Below, piece by piece: positions 25,616-34,864 of a stretch of DNA of 64,000 bases. A program made the position numbers and the translations under genes. Location of the stretch: contig NZ_FODN01000006.1 in NCBI RefSeq assembly GCF_900110375.1, positions 171,028 through 235,027 on the forward strand, read 5' to 3'. How positions within the stretch are numbered: position 1 is the first letter of the stretch; each line of letters begins with the position of its first letter. The notes under the pieces were generated by a model, which worked only from the letters and a program-made list of their open reading frames with translations, searched no databases and was not told where the DNA came from. Source of the stretch: Flavobacterium sinopsychrotolerans. Its GTDB lineage: Bacteria > Bacteroidota > Bacteroidia > Flavobacteriales > Flavobacteriaceae.

Positions 25616-26674
25616 TTAGATTTGCTGTAAATATTCTTTGATTTCGTTACAGGTTTGTTTGGCATTTCTGTTTATTCCAATGAGTGTTGCTGATGCGTAA
25701 CCAGTCCAACTGCCGTAACCCGCCAGCCACAATCCGGAAATTTCAGTTGCTTTGCTTTCTTCGGTTTTTACGATGCCGCGTTCATCTGCTGAAACAATAT
25801 TTTTCAAAAAAGAGGTCGCATAACCAAAACCGGTACACCAGATTATCGCATCAAAATCTTCTTTGGTTCCGTCAGACCAAATCACACAGTTTTCGTACAT
25901 GCTTTCAAAACTGCCACTTGAAATTAGAACTCCTCTCAATCTAGCTTCTTTTACTGGTGGCACCATTACAATATTTCCCAAATCATAATTGGCGGCATTA
26001 AATGGTTTTCCTTCTTTTTCAGCATTGTATTTGGCGGTTGCTACGTTAAAAAGATAAAACCCGTCTACTTCATCCGGTAAATATTGTGGTGGTTTTCTGG
26101 TAGACCATTTCACGGTGGTAACTTTAGAAACTTCGGCTACAATTTGCGCACCTGAATTTCCTTCACCAACAACTAGAACATTTAAATTCTTAAACTGTTC
26201 TGCATTTTTATAATGGGCGGAATGGATTTGAATTCCTTTGAAAGTTTCTATTCCTTTAATCTTTGGAATAAAAGGATTGTTCCAAGTTCCCGTTGCCGCA
26301 ATAATTGCTTTTGAAAAATAGATTCCTTTAGTAGTATGTACTTTGAATATTTTATTTTCAGAAGTTATGTTTTCCACAGTTACGGAGCGCTCTATTGGCA
26401 ATTCGTAACGCTTTTCATATTGGCACAAATAATCAATTACTTCTTGCTTTAAAGGAAACAGATTTTTAGATTTTGGCATAAGCCAACCCGGCAAAGAACT
26501 GTGTTCGGCTGGAGAAAAAAGAGTCAAACTATCCCAAGCATGAAGCCATGCACCTCCACACTTTTCTTCTTTGTCCAAGATTAGAAAGTTGAGTTTATGG
26601 CGTCGTAAATAATACCCGCAAGCCAATCCGCTTTGTCCGCCACCAATAACAATAACATCCAGAATTTCGTGCAT
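25616..26674 (-). CDS. arsO: ArsO-like FAD/NAD(P)-dependent monooxygenase
   Basis: A flavin monooxygenase-like protein of 352 residues. FAD-binding GGGQSGLACGYYLRRH is at about 12-27, the NADPH fold VVGEGNSGAQIVAEV at about 165-180, and a late FAD motif GLWLAGYGSWTGYASATLIG at the C-terminus. Proteins of this type are often encoded in arsenic operons and called ArsO; the exact reaction is not settled. Here it is the last gene of arsR-DUF6428-phosphatase-ACR3, 12 bp after acr3, which strongly supports a role in arsenic (possibly organoarsenical) metabolism. A general FMO is the alternative. Confidence 0.78.
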   Translation of the reverse strand: MHEILDVIVIGGGQSGLACGYYLRRHKLNFLILDKEEKCGGAWLHAWDSLTLFSPAEHSSLPGWLMPKSKNLFPLKQEVIDYLCQYEKRYELPIERSVTVENITSENKIFKVHTTKGIYFSKAIIAATGTWNNPFIPKIKGIETFKGIQIHSAHYKNAEQFKNLNVLVVGEGNSGAQIVAEVSKVTTVKWSTRKPPQYLPDEVDGFYLFNVATAKYNAEKEGKPFNAANYDLGNIVMVPPVKEARLRGVLISSGSFESMYENCVIWSDGTKEDFDAIIWCTGFGYATSFLKNIVSADERGIVKTEESKATEISGLWLAGYGSWTGYASATLIGINRNAKQTCNEIKEYLQQI

Positions 26675-26686
26675 TGTAAAGTTACT

Positions 26687-27733
26687 TTAAGTTGTTTTAG
26701 TGTAATATTTTTTCTTTAGCCAAAAAGCAACATTTACCAAAATTATCAAAGCAGGAACTTCTACTAATGGCCCAATAACTCCTGCAAATGCTTGTCCGCT
26801 ATTGATACCGAAAACGCCAATGGAAACAGCGATTGCTAATTCGAAATTATTCCCGGACGCAGTGAATGAAAGCGCAACGGCATCTCTATAATTAGCTCCG
26901 ATTTTTTTAGAAACAAAAAACATCAGGAAAAACATAATGGTGAAGAAAATGACAAGTGGAATGGCAATTCTAATGACATCCAGTGGTAAGTCAACAATCA
27001 TTTCACCTTTTAAACTGAACATGACTACGATCGTAAAAAGCAACGCAATCAAAGTAATGGGAGAAACAAACGGAATAAACTTTTGATTGAACCATTTGTC
27101 ACCAATGAATTTCTTAATGGCATAACGGCTAATTACTGCTAATGCAAATGGAATCCCTAAATAAATTCCAACTGTAGTAGCAATTTCAGCAATCGTAATA
27201 TTTAATTCCAAGCCTTTTATTCCAAACAAAGGTAGCATGATTTCCAAATAGAAATAAGCATATAAACTAAAGAAGAACACTTGAAGCAAACTATTAATCC
27301 CGATTAATCCCGCTGTTAATTCCCTGTTTCCCTCGGCTAATTCATTCCAGACAATTACCATCGCAATGCAGGGCGCAATCCCAATTATGATTAAACCCAT
27401 CATGTATTCTGGGTAATCTTTCAAAAAGAAAGTGGCCAATGAAAACATTAAAAATGGACCAACAATCCAGGTGATGAAGAAAGAAGCGGTCAGTAATTTT
27501 GGCTTTTCAAACATTAAAGGAATTTTTGAAAAATCAATTTTAGTCAAAGGTGGATACATCATTAAAATCAATCCAATTGCTAGGGGAACATTAGTCGTTC
27601 CGCTTGAAAACGAATTAATAAAACCGCTGCTGGACGGGATAAAATAGCCAATGGAAACTCCAATTGCCATTGCCAGAAAAATCCAAAGTGTAAGGTAACT
27701 ATCGAGAAAATTTAATCTTTTTTTTGCGGCCAT
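26687..27733 (-). CDS. acr3: ACR3-type arsenite efflux permease
   Basis: Exports As(III) across the inner membrane. It has 348 residues with about ten helices. Signatures are IGIAPCIAMVIVWNELAEGN, which contains the essential Cys (Cys122), and the C-terminal ALSFTASGNNFELAIAVSIG, both typical of ACR3 rather than ArsB. The start codon overlaps the stop of the phosphatase gene (TAATG), indicating translational coupling. With arsR upstream and arsO downstream this completes an arsenic resistance operon. Confidence 0.94.
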   Translation of the reverse strand: MAAKKRLNFLDSYLTLWIFLAMAIGVSIGYFIPSSSGFINSFSSGTTNVPLAIGLILMMYPPLTKIDFSKIPLMFEKPKLLTASFFITWIVGPFLMFSLATFFLKDYPEYMMGLIIIGIAPCIAMVIVWNELAEGNRELTAGLIGINSLLQVFFFSLYAYFYLEIMLPLFGIKGLELNITIAEIATTVGIYLGIPFALAVISRYAIKKFIGDKWFNQKFIPFVSPITLIALLFTIVVMFSLKGEMIVDLPLDVIRIAIPLVIFFTIMFFLMFFVSKKIGANYRDAVALSFTASGNNFELAIAVSIGVFGINSGQAFAGVIGPLVEVPALIILVNVAFWLKKKYYTKTT

Positions 27734-28368
27734 TATTTTGATTTTATTTGAGAGAATACATAAAACATTTCGGTTGCAATTTGCAAACTGCGTTCTTGAT
27801 ATTTTTCTGCTTGTTGAGGCGTATTGTCAAATGCTTTTGGATCTTCAAATGTGATTGGAATGCGAATTTCAGCACCTGCAATAAATGGACAGCCGCCATC
27901 TGCTTGCGAACAAGTCAATATCGCTGCAAATTCACTCTTTGGATTAAAATCATCATCATACGTTTTGGAAAAACCAATAATTGGATATTCGTTTTCCCCA
28001 TATTTTATGGCATAAATAGGATTCGTTCCAGCCGCAATAGTTTTGATTTTAAATCCTGATTGCTCCAATGTTTTTGCCGCCATAGGAAATAAAGCTGTTG
28101 CTTCGGTACCGCCAGAATAACAAAATACATTTTTTATAGTATAAAATGCAGCCGCTGTTTGTGCCCAAACTTGTGACAAATGGCTTCTTCTGGAATTGTG
28201 AGTACATATCAAGTTCAACCGAATTTCTTCTTGATTCGATGCTTTTGCTTGAATAAAATCAATAAGCGGCTGCAAAACGATTTTACGTTCTGCCGAAATG
28301 CTTTCGAAATTAAAAGAAGAAATTGTTTTTGTAATTTCTGGAAATAGGATGGTTTTGGTTAGCTCCAT
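27733..28368 (-). CDS. Low-molecular-weight phosphatase-like arsenate reductase
   Basis: The protein has 211 residues. An extension of about 50 residues precedes a low-molecular-weight tyrosine phosphatase fold. The P-loop CX5R is CTHNSRR (Cys55-Arg61), and later elements AGTNPIYAIKYGE and DPKAFDNTPQQAEKYQER fit the fold. Proteins of this type in arsenic operons are thought to reduce arsenate to arsenite, giving substrate to ACR3. A second cysteine, in ILTCSQADGGCPF (about 152-164), could take part in redox cycling as in ArsC of the thioredoxin-dependent class. The gene lies between the DUF6428 gene and acr3. Confidence 0.85.
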   Translation of the reverse strand: MELTKTILFPEITKTISSFNFESISAERKIVLQPLIDFIQAKASNQEEIRLNLICTHNSRRSHLSQVWAQTAAAFYTIKNVFCYSGGTEATALFPMAAKTLEQSGFKIKTIAAGTNPIYAIKYGENEYPIIGFSKTYDDDFNPKSEFAAILTCSQADGGCPFIAGAEIRIPITFEDPKAFDNTPQQAEKYQERSLQIATEMFYVFSQIKSK

Positions 28369-28383
28369 TTTACAGTTTTAAAA

Positions 28384-28854
28384 TTAGCAACAACCTCCAC
28401 CTGGAGTGCAGCTATTGGTTTGACTTGGGATTTCGGATAACTTCACTTTTTGTTTTTCTGCAGGAATTCCGCATTGATCTTCTGCCAAACAAGCCGTTTG
28501 TTTGTTTAATAAAGTAAATACTGTTCCGTTGAAACCAATGTCGTATTTACCAATAGTTTCTGCTTGAAATTCAACTTCCACCTCGTAATCTTCAATGCCT
28601 AATACTTTCTCAGATAATTCAATTATATCCAATAATTTTTTTGGTTTCAGACGGTGTTCAAAGTCATTGGCATCCCATAATTGAAAGTTTACCACGGTTT
28701 CTTTTCGAACTTTCCCACCGCAATCAATGAAGTTTTTGGTAATTAAACCCACTTCAGTTACGTGAAAATGTTCAGGAACATAAGCTCCGTTGGGCAATAC
28801 AAAAGCAACGTTTTCTAACGTGCTTAACTCTTTTTTAATTTCTGATAATTTCAT
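28384..28854 (-). CDS. DUF6428 protein of the arsenic operon, Cys-rich tail
   Basis: The protein has 156 residues, without signal or membrane segments. Motifs such as LPNGAYVPEHFHVTEVG and DCGGKVRKETVVNFQLWDAN match proteins annotated DUF6428, which I recall next to arsR in Bacteroidota. The C-terminal part has cysteines at TACLAEDQCG and ends in NSCTPGGGCC. That tail looks suited to binding arsenite or another soft metal, so it may be a chaperone or sequestering protein; this is inference from composition and operon position. It lies 19 bp after arsR and 15 bp before the phosphatase gene. Confidence 0.8.
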   Translation of the reverse strand: MKLSEIKKELSTLENVAFVLPNGAYVPEHFHVTEVGLITKNFIDCGGKVRKETVVNFQLWDANDFEHRLKPKKLLDIIELSEKVLGIEDYEVEVEFQAETIGKYDIGFNGTVFTLLNKQTACLAEDQCGIPAEKQKVKLSEIPSQTNSCTPGGGCC

Positions 28855-28873
28855 GATTTGTGTAATTTAAAAA

Positions 28874-29206
28874 TTAACAACATTGATTTTTCTTGTTTTC
28901 TAAATAAGCATTGATGTGCTGAAAAAAGCCTTTTATTTTATTAAAACCTTCTTCGTTGAGGCAATAGCAAATGGCATTTCCTTCAAAATTGCCTTTTATA
29001 AGTCCAGCATTTTTTAGTTCCTTCAAGTGCTGCGAAACGGTAGGTTGGGCCAGAGGCAGTTCGTTTACAATATCGCCGCACACACAACTGTTTACTTTGA
29101 TGAGGTGCTGAATAATAGCAATTCGGGCTGGATGACCTATGGCTTTCGCCAAAGTTGCCAATTCGTTTTGCTCGTCTGTAAAATGTTCTGATTTAGTAAT
29201 TCCCAT
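28874..29206 (-). CDS. arsR: ArsR-family metalloregulatory repressor
   Basis: The protein has 110 residues from the ATG at 29206; an upstream TTG at 29227 would fall in the operator palindrome. A winged helix-turn-helix is present: [17 protein letters not shown], then recognition region [21 protein letters not shown]. The metal-binding pair [10 protein letters not shown] (CxC in alpha-3) is the classical ArsR As(III)/Sb(III) site, and the protein ends in CC, a possible third ligand. It should repress the operon and release on arsenite. A palindrome directly upstream is the probable operator. Confidence 0.93.
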   Translation of the reverse strand: MGITKSEHFTDEQNELATLAKAIGHPARIAIIQHLIKVNSCVCGDIVNELPLAQPTVSQHLKELKNAGLIKGNFEGNAICYCLNEEGFNKIKGFFQHINAYLENKKNQCC

Positions 29207-29219
29207 CGTGATATATTTA

Positions 29220-29237
29220 TATTGCAATATTACGATA
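29220..29237 (-). promoter_or_regulatory. Candidate ArsR operator palindrome
   Basis: TATTGCAATATTACGATA is an 18-bp imperfect inverted repeat (7 of 9 pairs), and 29219-29230 (ATATTGCAATAT) is a perfect 12-bp palindrome. It sits 14 bp upstream of the arsR start, where a repressor would block transcription. AT-rich palindromes of this kind are typical of ArsR/SmtB sites. Confidence 0.6.
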
Positions 29238-29319
29238 TAGTTTTATTATAAAAAAATTAAATGGTTGTTTTTTTGAAAAAAACTATAGTGTAGGCATCTT
29301 TAAAATTAACTTATGAAAA

Positions 29320-29580
29320 TTAAAGTTCGAATAATCCTTTAGGGATAGCATGAAAACCAACTAGTTTCACTCTATTTTCAATAACACTTATGGGAATCAT
29401 TTTGGAGGTATACACTGTAAACTCTCTTGGGAAAATATCAGTATTCAAAAGGACGTCTTTAATTCCGTCTAATTCTAAAAGGCTGGACTTGATTTCTAAT
29501 AAATCTAAATCTTCGATCGCATTTGTTCCAAATATTTTACCATGATTTCCCGGAATTACATTGTCGGTAATTATGCTCAT
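29320..29580 (-). CDS. Small HMA-fold-like protein without the CxxC metal site
   Basis: The protein has 86 residues, beginning MSIITDNVIPGNHGKIFG. The central part (LDLLEIKSSLLELDGIKDVLLN ... FTVYTSKMIPISVIENRVKLVGF) follows the beta-alpha-beta-beta-alpha-beta pattern of heavy-metal-associated domains, but the family's CxxC loop is absent. It is encoded upstream of arsR on the same strand, with 113 bp and the operator between, so it is probably a separate transcript or leader gene. Function unknown. The frame is compact, has good codon use and an ATG start, so it is probably real. Confidence 0.65.
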   Translation of the reverse strand: MSIITDNVIPGNHGKIFGTNAIEDLDLLEIKSSLLELDGIKDVLLNTDIFPREFTVYTSKMIPISVIENRVKLVGFHAIPKGLFEL

Positions 29581-29713
29581 GATTTTGTTTTTTAAGATTA
29601 GTAAAACGGTTTTAGCAGAATTTAAGCAGTTTAAAGTTAGTTATTTATGTTTTAAAAACATAGAAAAATAATAAAATTTTTAACTTTTAAAAATAATTTG
29701 ATTCAATAAAAAT

Positions 29714-29742
29714 ATCCCTAAACAAAAAGTATGTTTAGGGAT
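29714..29742 (-). terminator. Terminator of the CoA-transferase gene
   Basis: Stem ATCCCTAAAC / GTTTAGGGAT with a 9-base loop, 21 bp past the stop codon. On the minus strand it is followed by ATTTTTATTG. Confidence 0.8.
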
Positions 29743-29762
29743 GTTTAAAAAAAATATAATTA

Positions 29763-31283
29763 CTAATGCTTGGGTAATTCAACTGAAATATTTTGTTTCA
29801 TGCTACCGGTTTCAACATATCTGGAGTGCAGTTTGAAGGCTTCTTCTAAAATGTGAGGCGTATGTCCACCGCGCAAACAAGCCCGATTAAAATAATCTGA
29901 TAATTCGTCTTTGTATTCTGGATGCGTGCAATTTTCAATAATAACTTTGGCGCGTTCTCTGGGGGCAAGTCCTCTTAAATCGGCAATTCCTTGTTCGGTG
30001 ATTAAAATATCAACATCATGTTCCGTATGGTCTACATGCGAAACCATTGGTAAAACATGAGAAATTGCATTATATTCTTTCGAAGATGATTGCGTAACAA
30101 AAATGCTCAAATACGCATTTCTAGCAAAATCACCCGAACCACCAATACCATTCATCATATTAGTTCCAGAAATATGGGTAGAATTGACATTGCCATAAAT
30201 ATCAAATTCAATGGCTGTGTTAATTGCTATAACACCCAATCTTCGGATTACTTCGGCTGAATTGCTGATGGTTTGCGGTCGAAGTAGAATTTTGTCCTTG
30301 TACTTTTCGAAATTATCAAGAATGTGTTTATAGCAATTTTCAGAAACGGTTATGGAAGAAGCCGATGCAAAATCTAATTTTCCGCTGTCAATTAGTTCAA
30401 AAGTGCTGTCCTGCAAGACTTCGGAATACATTACTAAATTTTCAAAATTTCCTTTTGCAAAGCCAGACATTACCGCATTAGCTACTTTTCCTATTCCCGC
30501 TTGCAACGGCATCAATGATTTGGTTAAGCGTCCTTCTTTAATTTCATTTTCAAAAAAAGCCAGTAAATGATTGGCAATGGCAGCCGTTTTGGGATCTATC
30601 GCAGTTACTTGTGTCGGACTATCAGGAATTTCTGTGAAAACAATTCCAATGACTTTGTCAGGATCAATGGTGATGTAATCGGTTCCAATTCGTTCATCTG
30701 CAGCTGTAATGTTTAAAACGTCTCGATTGGGATAACTTTTTGAAATATAAATATCATGAATCCCTTTGAATTCAAGTGGTATGGAAGTATTTATTTCGAT
30801 GATGATTTTACTCGCCGCATGCGCAAAAGTAGCTGAATTTCCAACTGAAGTTGTCGGAATTACATTTCCATTCTCATCAATATACGTAGCTTCAATTACA
30901 GCAATGTCAATTTTTGGAAGGTGTTTGTTTTCTAATAATTCGGCCGTTTCACTTAAATGTTGGTCTATAAAAAGTACTTTTCCTTCGTTTATTTTTTTTC
31001 GTAGAGTAGCATCAACCTGAAACGGCATTCTCTTGTATAAAGCATCATTATTAGCCAAATCTGCATCAGTGGTATGCCCTAAAGAAGCACCGGTAATTAA
31101 TGTGATTCCAATAGTTTCTGATTTTGCTCTTTCGGCAAAAGCGGGTAAAACGGCTTTACTGTCACCAGCTTTTGTAAATCCACTGGTTCCGATAGTCATT
31201 TTGTCTTTGAAAAATAAAGCGGCTTCTTGTGCAGAAATAACTTTGTCTTTGTAACTTTGAAATCTAATTCTATCCGACTGCAT
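29763..31283 (-). CDS. Acetyl-CoA hydrolase / succinate CoA-transferase
   Basis: A class I CoA-transferase of 506 residues, typical of the Ach1/Cat1/ScpC group. Conserved parts include MTIGTSGFTKAGDSKAVLPA, VIPTTSVGNSATFAHAASKI, a segment with the likely active Glu, LVMYSEVLQDSTFELID, GTNMMNGIGGSGDFARNAYL, and ILITEQGIADLRGLAPRERA. It probably moves CoA between succinyl-CoA and acetate (or propionate) rather than simply hydrolysing acetyl-CoA. It would be useful for acetate overflow or recovery. It is transcribed divergently from the AraC-type regulator gene (gap 157 bp), which may or may not control it. Confidence 0.9.
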   Translation of the reverse strand: MQSDRIRFQSYKDKVISAQEAALFFKDKMTIGTSGFTKAGDSKAVLPAFAERAKSETIGITLITGASLGHTTDADLANNDALYKRMPFQVDATLRKKINEGKVLFIDQHLSETAELLENKHLPKIDIAVIEATYIDENGNVIPTTSVGNSATFAHAASKIIIEINTSIPLEFKGIHDIYISKSYPNRDVLNITAADERIGTDYITIDPDKVIGIVFTEIPDSPTQVTAIDPKTAAIANHLLAFFENEIKEGRLTKSLMPLQAGIGKVANAVMSGFAKGNFENLVMYSEVLQDSTFELIDSGKLDFASASSITVSENCYKHILDNFEKYKDKILLRPQTISNSAEVIRRLGVIAINTAIEFDIYGNVNSTHISGTNMMNGIGGSGDFARNAYLSIFVTQSSSKEYNAISHVLPMVSHVDHTEHDVDILITEQGIADLRGLAPRERAKVIIENCTHPEYKDELSDYFNRACLRGGHTPHILEEAFKLHSRYVETGSMKQNISVELPKH

Positions 31284-31440
31284 AATTATGTGTTTTTAAT
31301 AAAAAAATAACCAAAAATTGATGTTTTGATAATGAATTAAATCAATTTTTAGATTTTGATTTATATCATATACAATTTTAGTGAAATTAAGAATTGGACA
31401 AATATCATAATAAGTCATATAAATATTCATTTCAGCCACA

Positions 31441-32259
31441 ATGGGTCCATTCGAAACTTTAGAAGAGAAATATTATATTAAAGAGGTTGATACCGATAAA
31501 AAAAGTATTTATTGCCACCATGATTTGATGGGTGAATTGTTAATTCCAACTCACAAGCATGAAAAAGCCCAAATGCTCTATTCTGAAGGTGGTATTGTTC
31601 ACGTTACCACCGAAACCAAATCTTATTTTCTTCCTGCGCGTCATTTTATCTGGATTCCAGGCGGAATAAAGCATAGTATTCATCCCAATTCGGAACATGT
31701 CATGATGCGGAATTTGTATTTTCCAATAGATTCAAATGAAGATCCTTTTTATCAAAAAGAAGGTATTTATCCCATTAACGATTTATTGTTACAAATGATG
31801 CTTTTCACAAACCGATGGAACGGAAATCTAAAAAAAGGAACTAGAAATTTCAGTATTGCCAATGCGATAAAAGCCATTTTACCAGAAATCTGTCTGACTA
31901 ATTTACCGTTATCATTGCCTTTGCCAAAGGATATTCGCCTGAATAAAATCATTAGCTATTTAGATAAAAACTTGGGAGAAACTATTTTGTTCTCTGATTT
32001 AGCCAATCGATTTGGATTTAGTGAGCGCTCTTTGTATCGTTTGTTCCAAAAAGATTTAGGCATGTCATTCATTCAATATTTCACGATTCGTAGAATTTTA
32101 AAAGCAATAGAATTGTTACTTGAAAAAAAACTATCTGTTAGCGAAGTGGCACAAGCTGTGGGATATAGTAGCGTTCCAACTTTTAGCAACACATTTTTTA
32201 AGATTTTAGGACAACGTCCTTCGGATTATTTAAAAGGGATTGAAATATTAAAAAAGTAG
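31441..32259 (+). CDS. AraC-family transcriptional regulator with cupin sensor
   Basis: The protein has 272 residues. The N-terminal cupin-like domain (about 20-110) has IPTHKHEKAQMLYSEGGIV and HFIWIPGGIKHSIHPNSEH. The C-terminal AraC domain (about 165-270) has two HTH motifs, ILFSDLANRFGFSERSLYRL and LSVSEVAQAVGYSSVPTFSN, and the closing FKILGQRPSDYLKG. The TolC-HlyD-MFS efflux operon begins 145 bp downstream in the same direction, so this is the likely activator of that pump. The divergent CoA-transferase gene is an alternative target. Confidence 0.92.
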   Translation: MGPFETLEEKYYIKEVDTDKKSIYCHHDLMGELLIPTHKHEKAQMLYSEGGIVHVTTETKSYFLPARHFIWIPGGIKHSIHPNSEHVMMRNLYFPIDSNEDPFYQKEGIYPINDLLLQMMLFTNRWNGNLKKGTRNFSIANAIKAILPEICLTNLPLSLPLPKDIRLNKIISYLDKNLGETILFSDLANRFGFSERSLYRLFQKDLGMSFIQYFTIRRILKAIELLLEKKLSVSEVAQAVGYSSVPTFSNTFFKILGQRPSDYLKGIEILKK

Positions 32260-32404
32260 TTTTTCACAGCACTCATTTTCTGAAATCGTTATAGTGAGTG
32301 TCCTTGTTTTATAATTGTCTGAAATGAATAAATAGTTGGCTTTTGTTGATTTTACGGCATAGATTAAATTAGGGAACTTTGTATTCTATTCCTTTATCTA
32401 TATT

Positions 32405-33772
32405 ATGTTTCTTAAAAATCAGGTTTTTTTGAACCAATCGAGAATTAATTTTTCGAAAAATTACTTGTTGCTATTCCTCTTCTTTCATGGAATTACTTCA
32501 TTACACGCACAGCAAGTTTCCTCAATTTCTTTGAATGATGCTTTAAAAATTGCTAAAGAAAATAACAAGACCATTCAGAAATCTCATATCGAACAGCGAA
32601 TCTCAGAAAAAGAAATTGCCGTGACAAAAAATCTTCGTTTGCCGGAAATTAATTTTAATGCGATGTATTCCCGATTATCTGACTTGACAGAATATGAAGG
32701 CGGTTTTTTCTCAGACAAACATACCTACACTCCAGAACCTGGGACCTTACTATATGATGCGGTTACAAAATTTGATGTACCGCTTTATGCTGGTAATAAA
32801 ATCAATAATGCGATTAAAAAGTCGAAAGAGGAAAACGAAATTGCCAAAATTAAGATAGAAAAGACTGAGAGTGACATTCAATTACAGGTGATAGCTACTT
32901 TTTTAAGTATTTATAAAATGATAGAACTCCAAAAAATCATTGGCGAAAGTATTAAAGAAGAACAGGAACGATTAAAGGAAGTGAAAGCTTTTAAAACCTT
33001 TGGAACGGTTACTAAAAACGAAGTGTTGCGTTCTGAACTGCAATTATCGGACAGGGAACTTAATTCATTGACAAATAAAAAAAATATCAGGATTGCGCTT
33101 CAAGAGTTAAAAACAGTTTTGCAGTTGCCCGAAGAATCAGAAATTGCTATTGATACAACAGGCTTACTCGATATTGCTCCGTTGAAAGACTATGATTTCT
33201 ATTTTAAAGAAACTCTTCAAAACGAAGAAATGCGTATCGCAAATAGGGAAGTGGACGTTAAAAAAACAGAGTTAAAAATGGTGAAAGGGAATTATTATCC
33301 GAAGGTGAGCTTATTTGGAAATTATAATCTAAAATATCCTGACTACATGTTGTTTACGCTGAATCGTCCTTATCTCTATACCATAGGACAAATAGGAGTA
33401 GAGGCTACTTATAATTTGTCGGGTTTATATAAAAATAAAGCTAAAGTTCAGGTTGCCAATTTAAAAGTGGATTTGCAAGAAAATGAATCGGAGCTTGTGA
33501 AAAATGAAATTGTGGATAAATTGTTTAGAAAGCATACTCAATATCAGGAAATACTGGACAAGTTACCGGTTACAGATAAAGCATTGGATTTAGCCAATGA
33601 AAATTATCGCATTGTAAAAGTAAAATACCTTAACCAACTGGTTTTGATTACGGAAATGATCGATGCGGATAATGCGTTGCTTCAGGCAAAATTCAACAAA
33701 GTTTCCACTAGAATAGATATGGTTATGAAACAGTATGAATTGCTCCATACGGCAGGATTACTCAACAAATAA
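32405..33772 (+). CDS. TolC-family outer-membrane efflux protein
   Basis: The protein has 455 residues. A signal peptide (about 1-36, ending LHAQ) leads to SSISLNDALKIAKENNKTI, the usual start of mature TolC-type proteins. Two outer_membrane efflux repeats follow with long coiled-coil helices (about 60-250 and 270-450). Trimers form a channel-tunnel across the outer membrane and periplasm. First gene of the operon with the HlyD-type adaptor (35 bp gap) and the MFS pump. Confidence 0.9.
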   Translation: MFLKNQVFLNQSRINFSKNYLLLFLFFHGITSLHAQQVSSISLNDALKIAKENNKTIQKSHIEQRISEKEIAVTKNLRLPEINFNAMYSRLSDLTEYEGGFFSDKHTYTPEPGTLLYDAVTKFDVPLYAGNKINNAIKKSKEENEIAKIKIEKTESDIQLQVIATFLSIYKMIELQKIIGESIKEEQERLKEVKAFKTFGTVTKNEVLRSELQLSDRELNSLTNKKNIRIALQELKTVLQLPEESEIAIDTTGLLDIAPLKDYDFYFKETLQNEEMRIANREVDVKKTELKMVKGNYYPKVSLFGNYNLKYPDYMLFTLNRPYLYTIGQIGVEATYNLSGLYKNKAKVQVANLKVDLQENESELVKNEIVDKLFRKHTQYQEILDKLPVTDKALDLANENYRIVKVKYLNQLVLITEMIDADNALLQAKFNKVSTRIDMVMKQYELLHTAGLLNK

Positions 33773-33807
33773 TAATTCAATTTAATATAATTTAGTTTCA
33801 AATTTAT

Positions 33808-34860
33808 ATGGTAAAAGTTCATAATTCGTCAAGAGCACATCGATCATTTCATAGATTAATTACCGTGATTTCCGGTATGCTGGTTCTCGGCGGAATTGTT
33901 TTAGGGATTTGGTTTTATATTTTTAATAAAAATCACGAAGAAACTAATGACGCCCAGGTGGATCAATATGTTACGCCAATTATGGCCCGAATTACAGGTT
34001 ATGTTACTGAAGTGCGTTATAATGAAAATCAATTTGTTCACAAAGGCGATACGTTATTAGTAATTGACGATAGGGAATACAAAGCGCATTTAGACATGGC
34101 ATTGGCCGATGTTGAAAATGCAAAAAGCAATAGCATTGTGATTGAAAAAAATGTCGCAACAACTTCTAATGTAACTTCCGTTAGACAATCGCAGTTACAA
34201 GCTGCAAAAACAGAAGTTTGGAAAACAAAACTGGAATACAATCGCTACAAAGGATTAGTAAGCCAAGAAGCAGCTACTGAACAACAGCTTGAAAAAGTAA
34301 AAGCGGATTATGAATTAGCACAAGCGCATTATCAGGAAATAGCTAACACGATTCAATCGGCGACATTGAACACATCTGAAGCTTCGGCTAAAATTCCAAC
34401 GGCTCAGACGGTAATTCAGTCCAAGCAAGCGGTTGCTGACAATGCGACTTTGTATCTTTCTTATACCATAATTACCGCTCCTTATGATGGTTGGGTTGGT
34501 AAAAAAATCATGCAACCAGGGCAAATGATAAAAGAAGGGCAGACCTTAGTTTCTATCGTTAGCAAGGAAAAGTGGATTACGGCTAATTTCAAGGAAACAC
34601 AACTGCAAAATTTATCCATTGGCCAGGAAGTAGAGCTAAAAGCAGATGCGATAAGCGGAAGAGAATTTACAGGAACTATTGAATCTTTATCGCCAGCCAG
34701 TGGCGCACGTTTTTCACTATTGCCTCCTGATAATGCAACTGGTAACTTTATAAAAATAGAGCAAAGAATTCCGGTTCGAATAAAATTAAAAGAAAGTGAT
34801 GCACAAACGGACTTTCTGAGAGCCGGTATGAATGTTACCGTTATTGCCGAACACAAATAA
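33808..34860 (+). CDS. HlyD/EmrA-family periplasmic adaptor
   Basis: The protein has 350 residues. A single N-terminal membrane helix (about 18-38) is followed by EETNDAQVDQYVTPIMARIT and the biotinyl-lipoyl-like half motif GYVTEVRYNENQFVHKGDTL. A helical hairpin spans about 85-185, then the second lipoyl half ITAPYDGWVGKKIMQPGQMI and a beta-barrel (about 235-345). This is the EmrA-like layout. It bridges the MFS pump and the TolC-type channel. The next gene starts 4 bp after its stop. Confidence 0.92.
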   Translation: MVKVHNSSRAHRSFHRLITVISGMLVLGGIVLGIWFYIFNKNHEETNDAQVDQYVTPIMARITGYVTEVRYNENQFVHKGDTLLVIDDREYKAHLDMALADVENAKSNSIVIEKNVATTSNVTSVRQSQLQAAKTEVWKTKLEYNRYKGLVSQEAATEQQLEKVKADYELAQAHYQEIANTIQSATLNTSEASAKIPTAQTVIQSKQAVADNATLYLSYTIITAPYDGWVGKKIMQPGQMIKEGQTLVSIVSKEKWITANFKETQLQNLSIGQEVELKADAISGREFTGTIESLSPASGARFSLLPPDNATGNFIKIEQRIPVRIKLKESDAQTDFLRAGMNVTVIAEHK

Positions 34861-34864
34861 TCCA

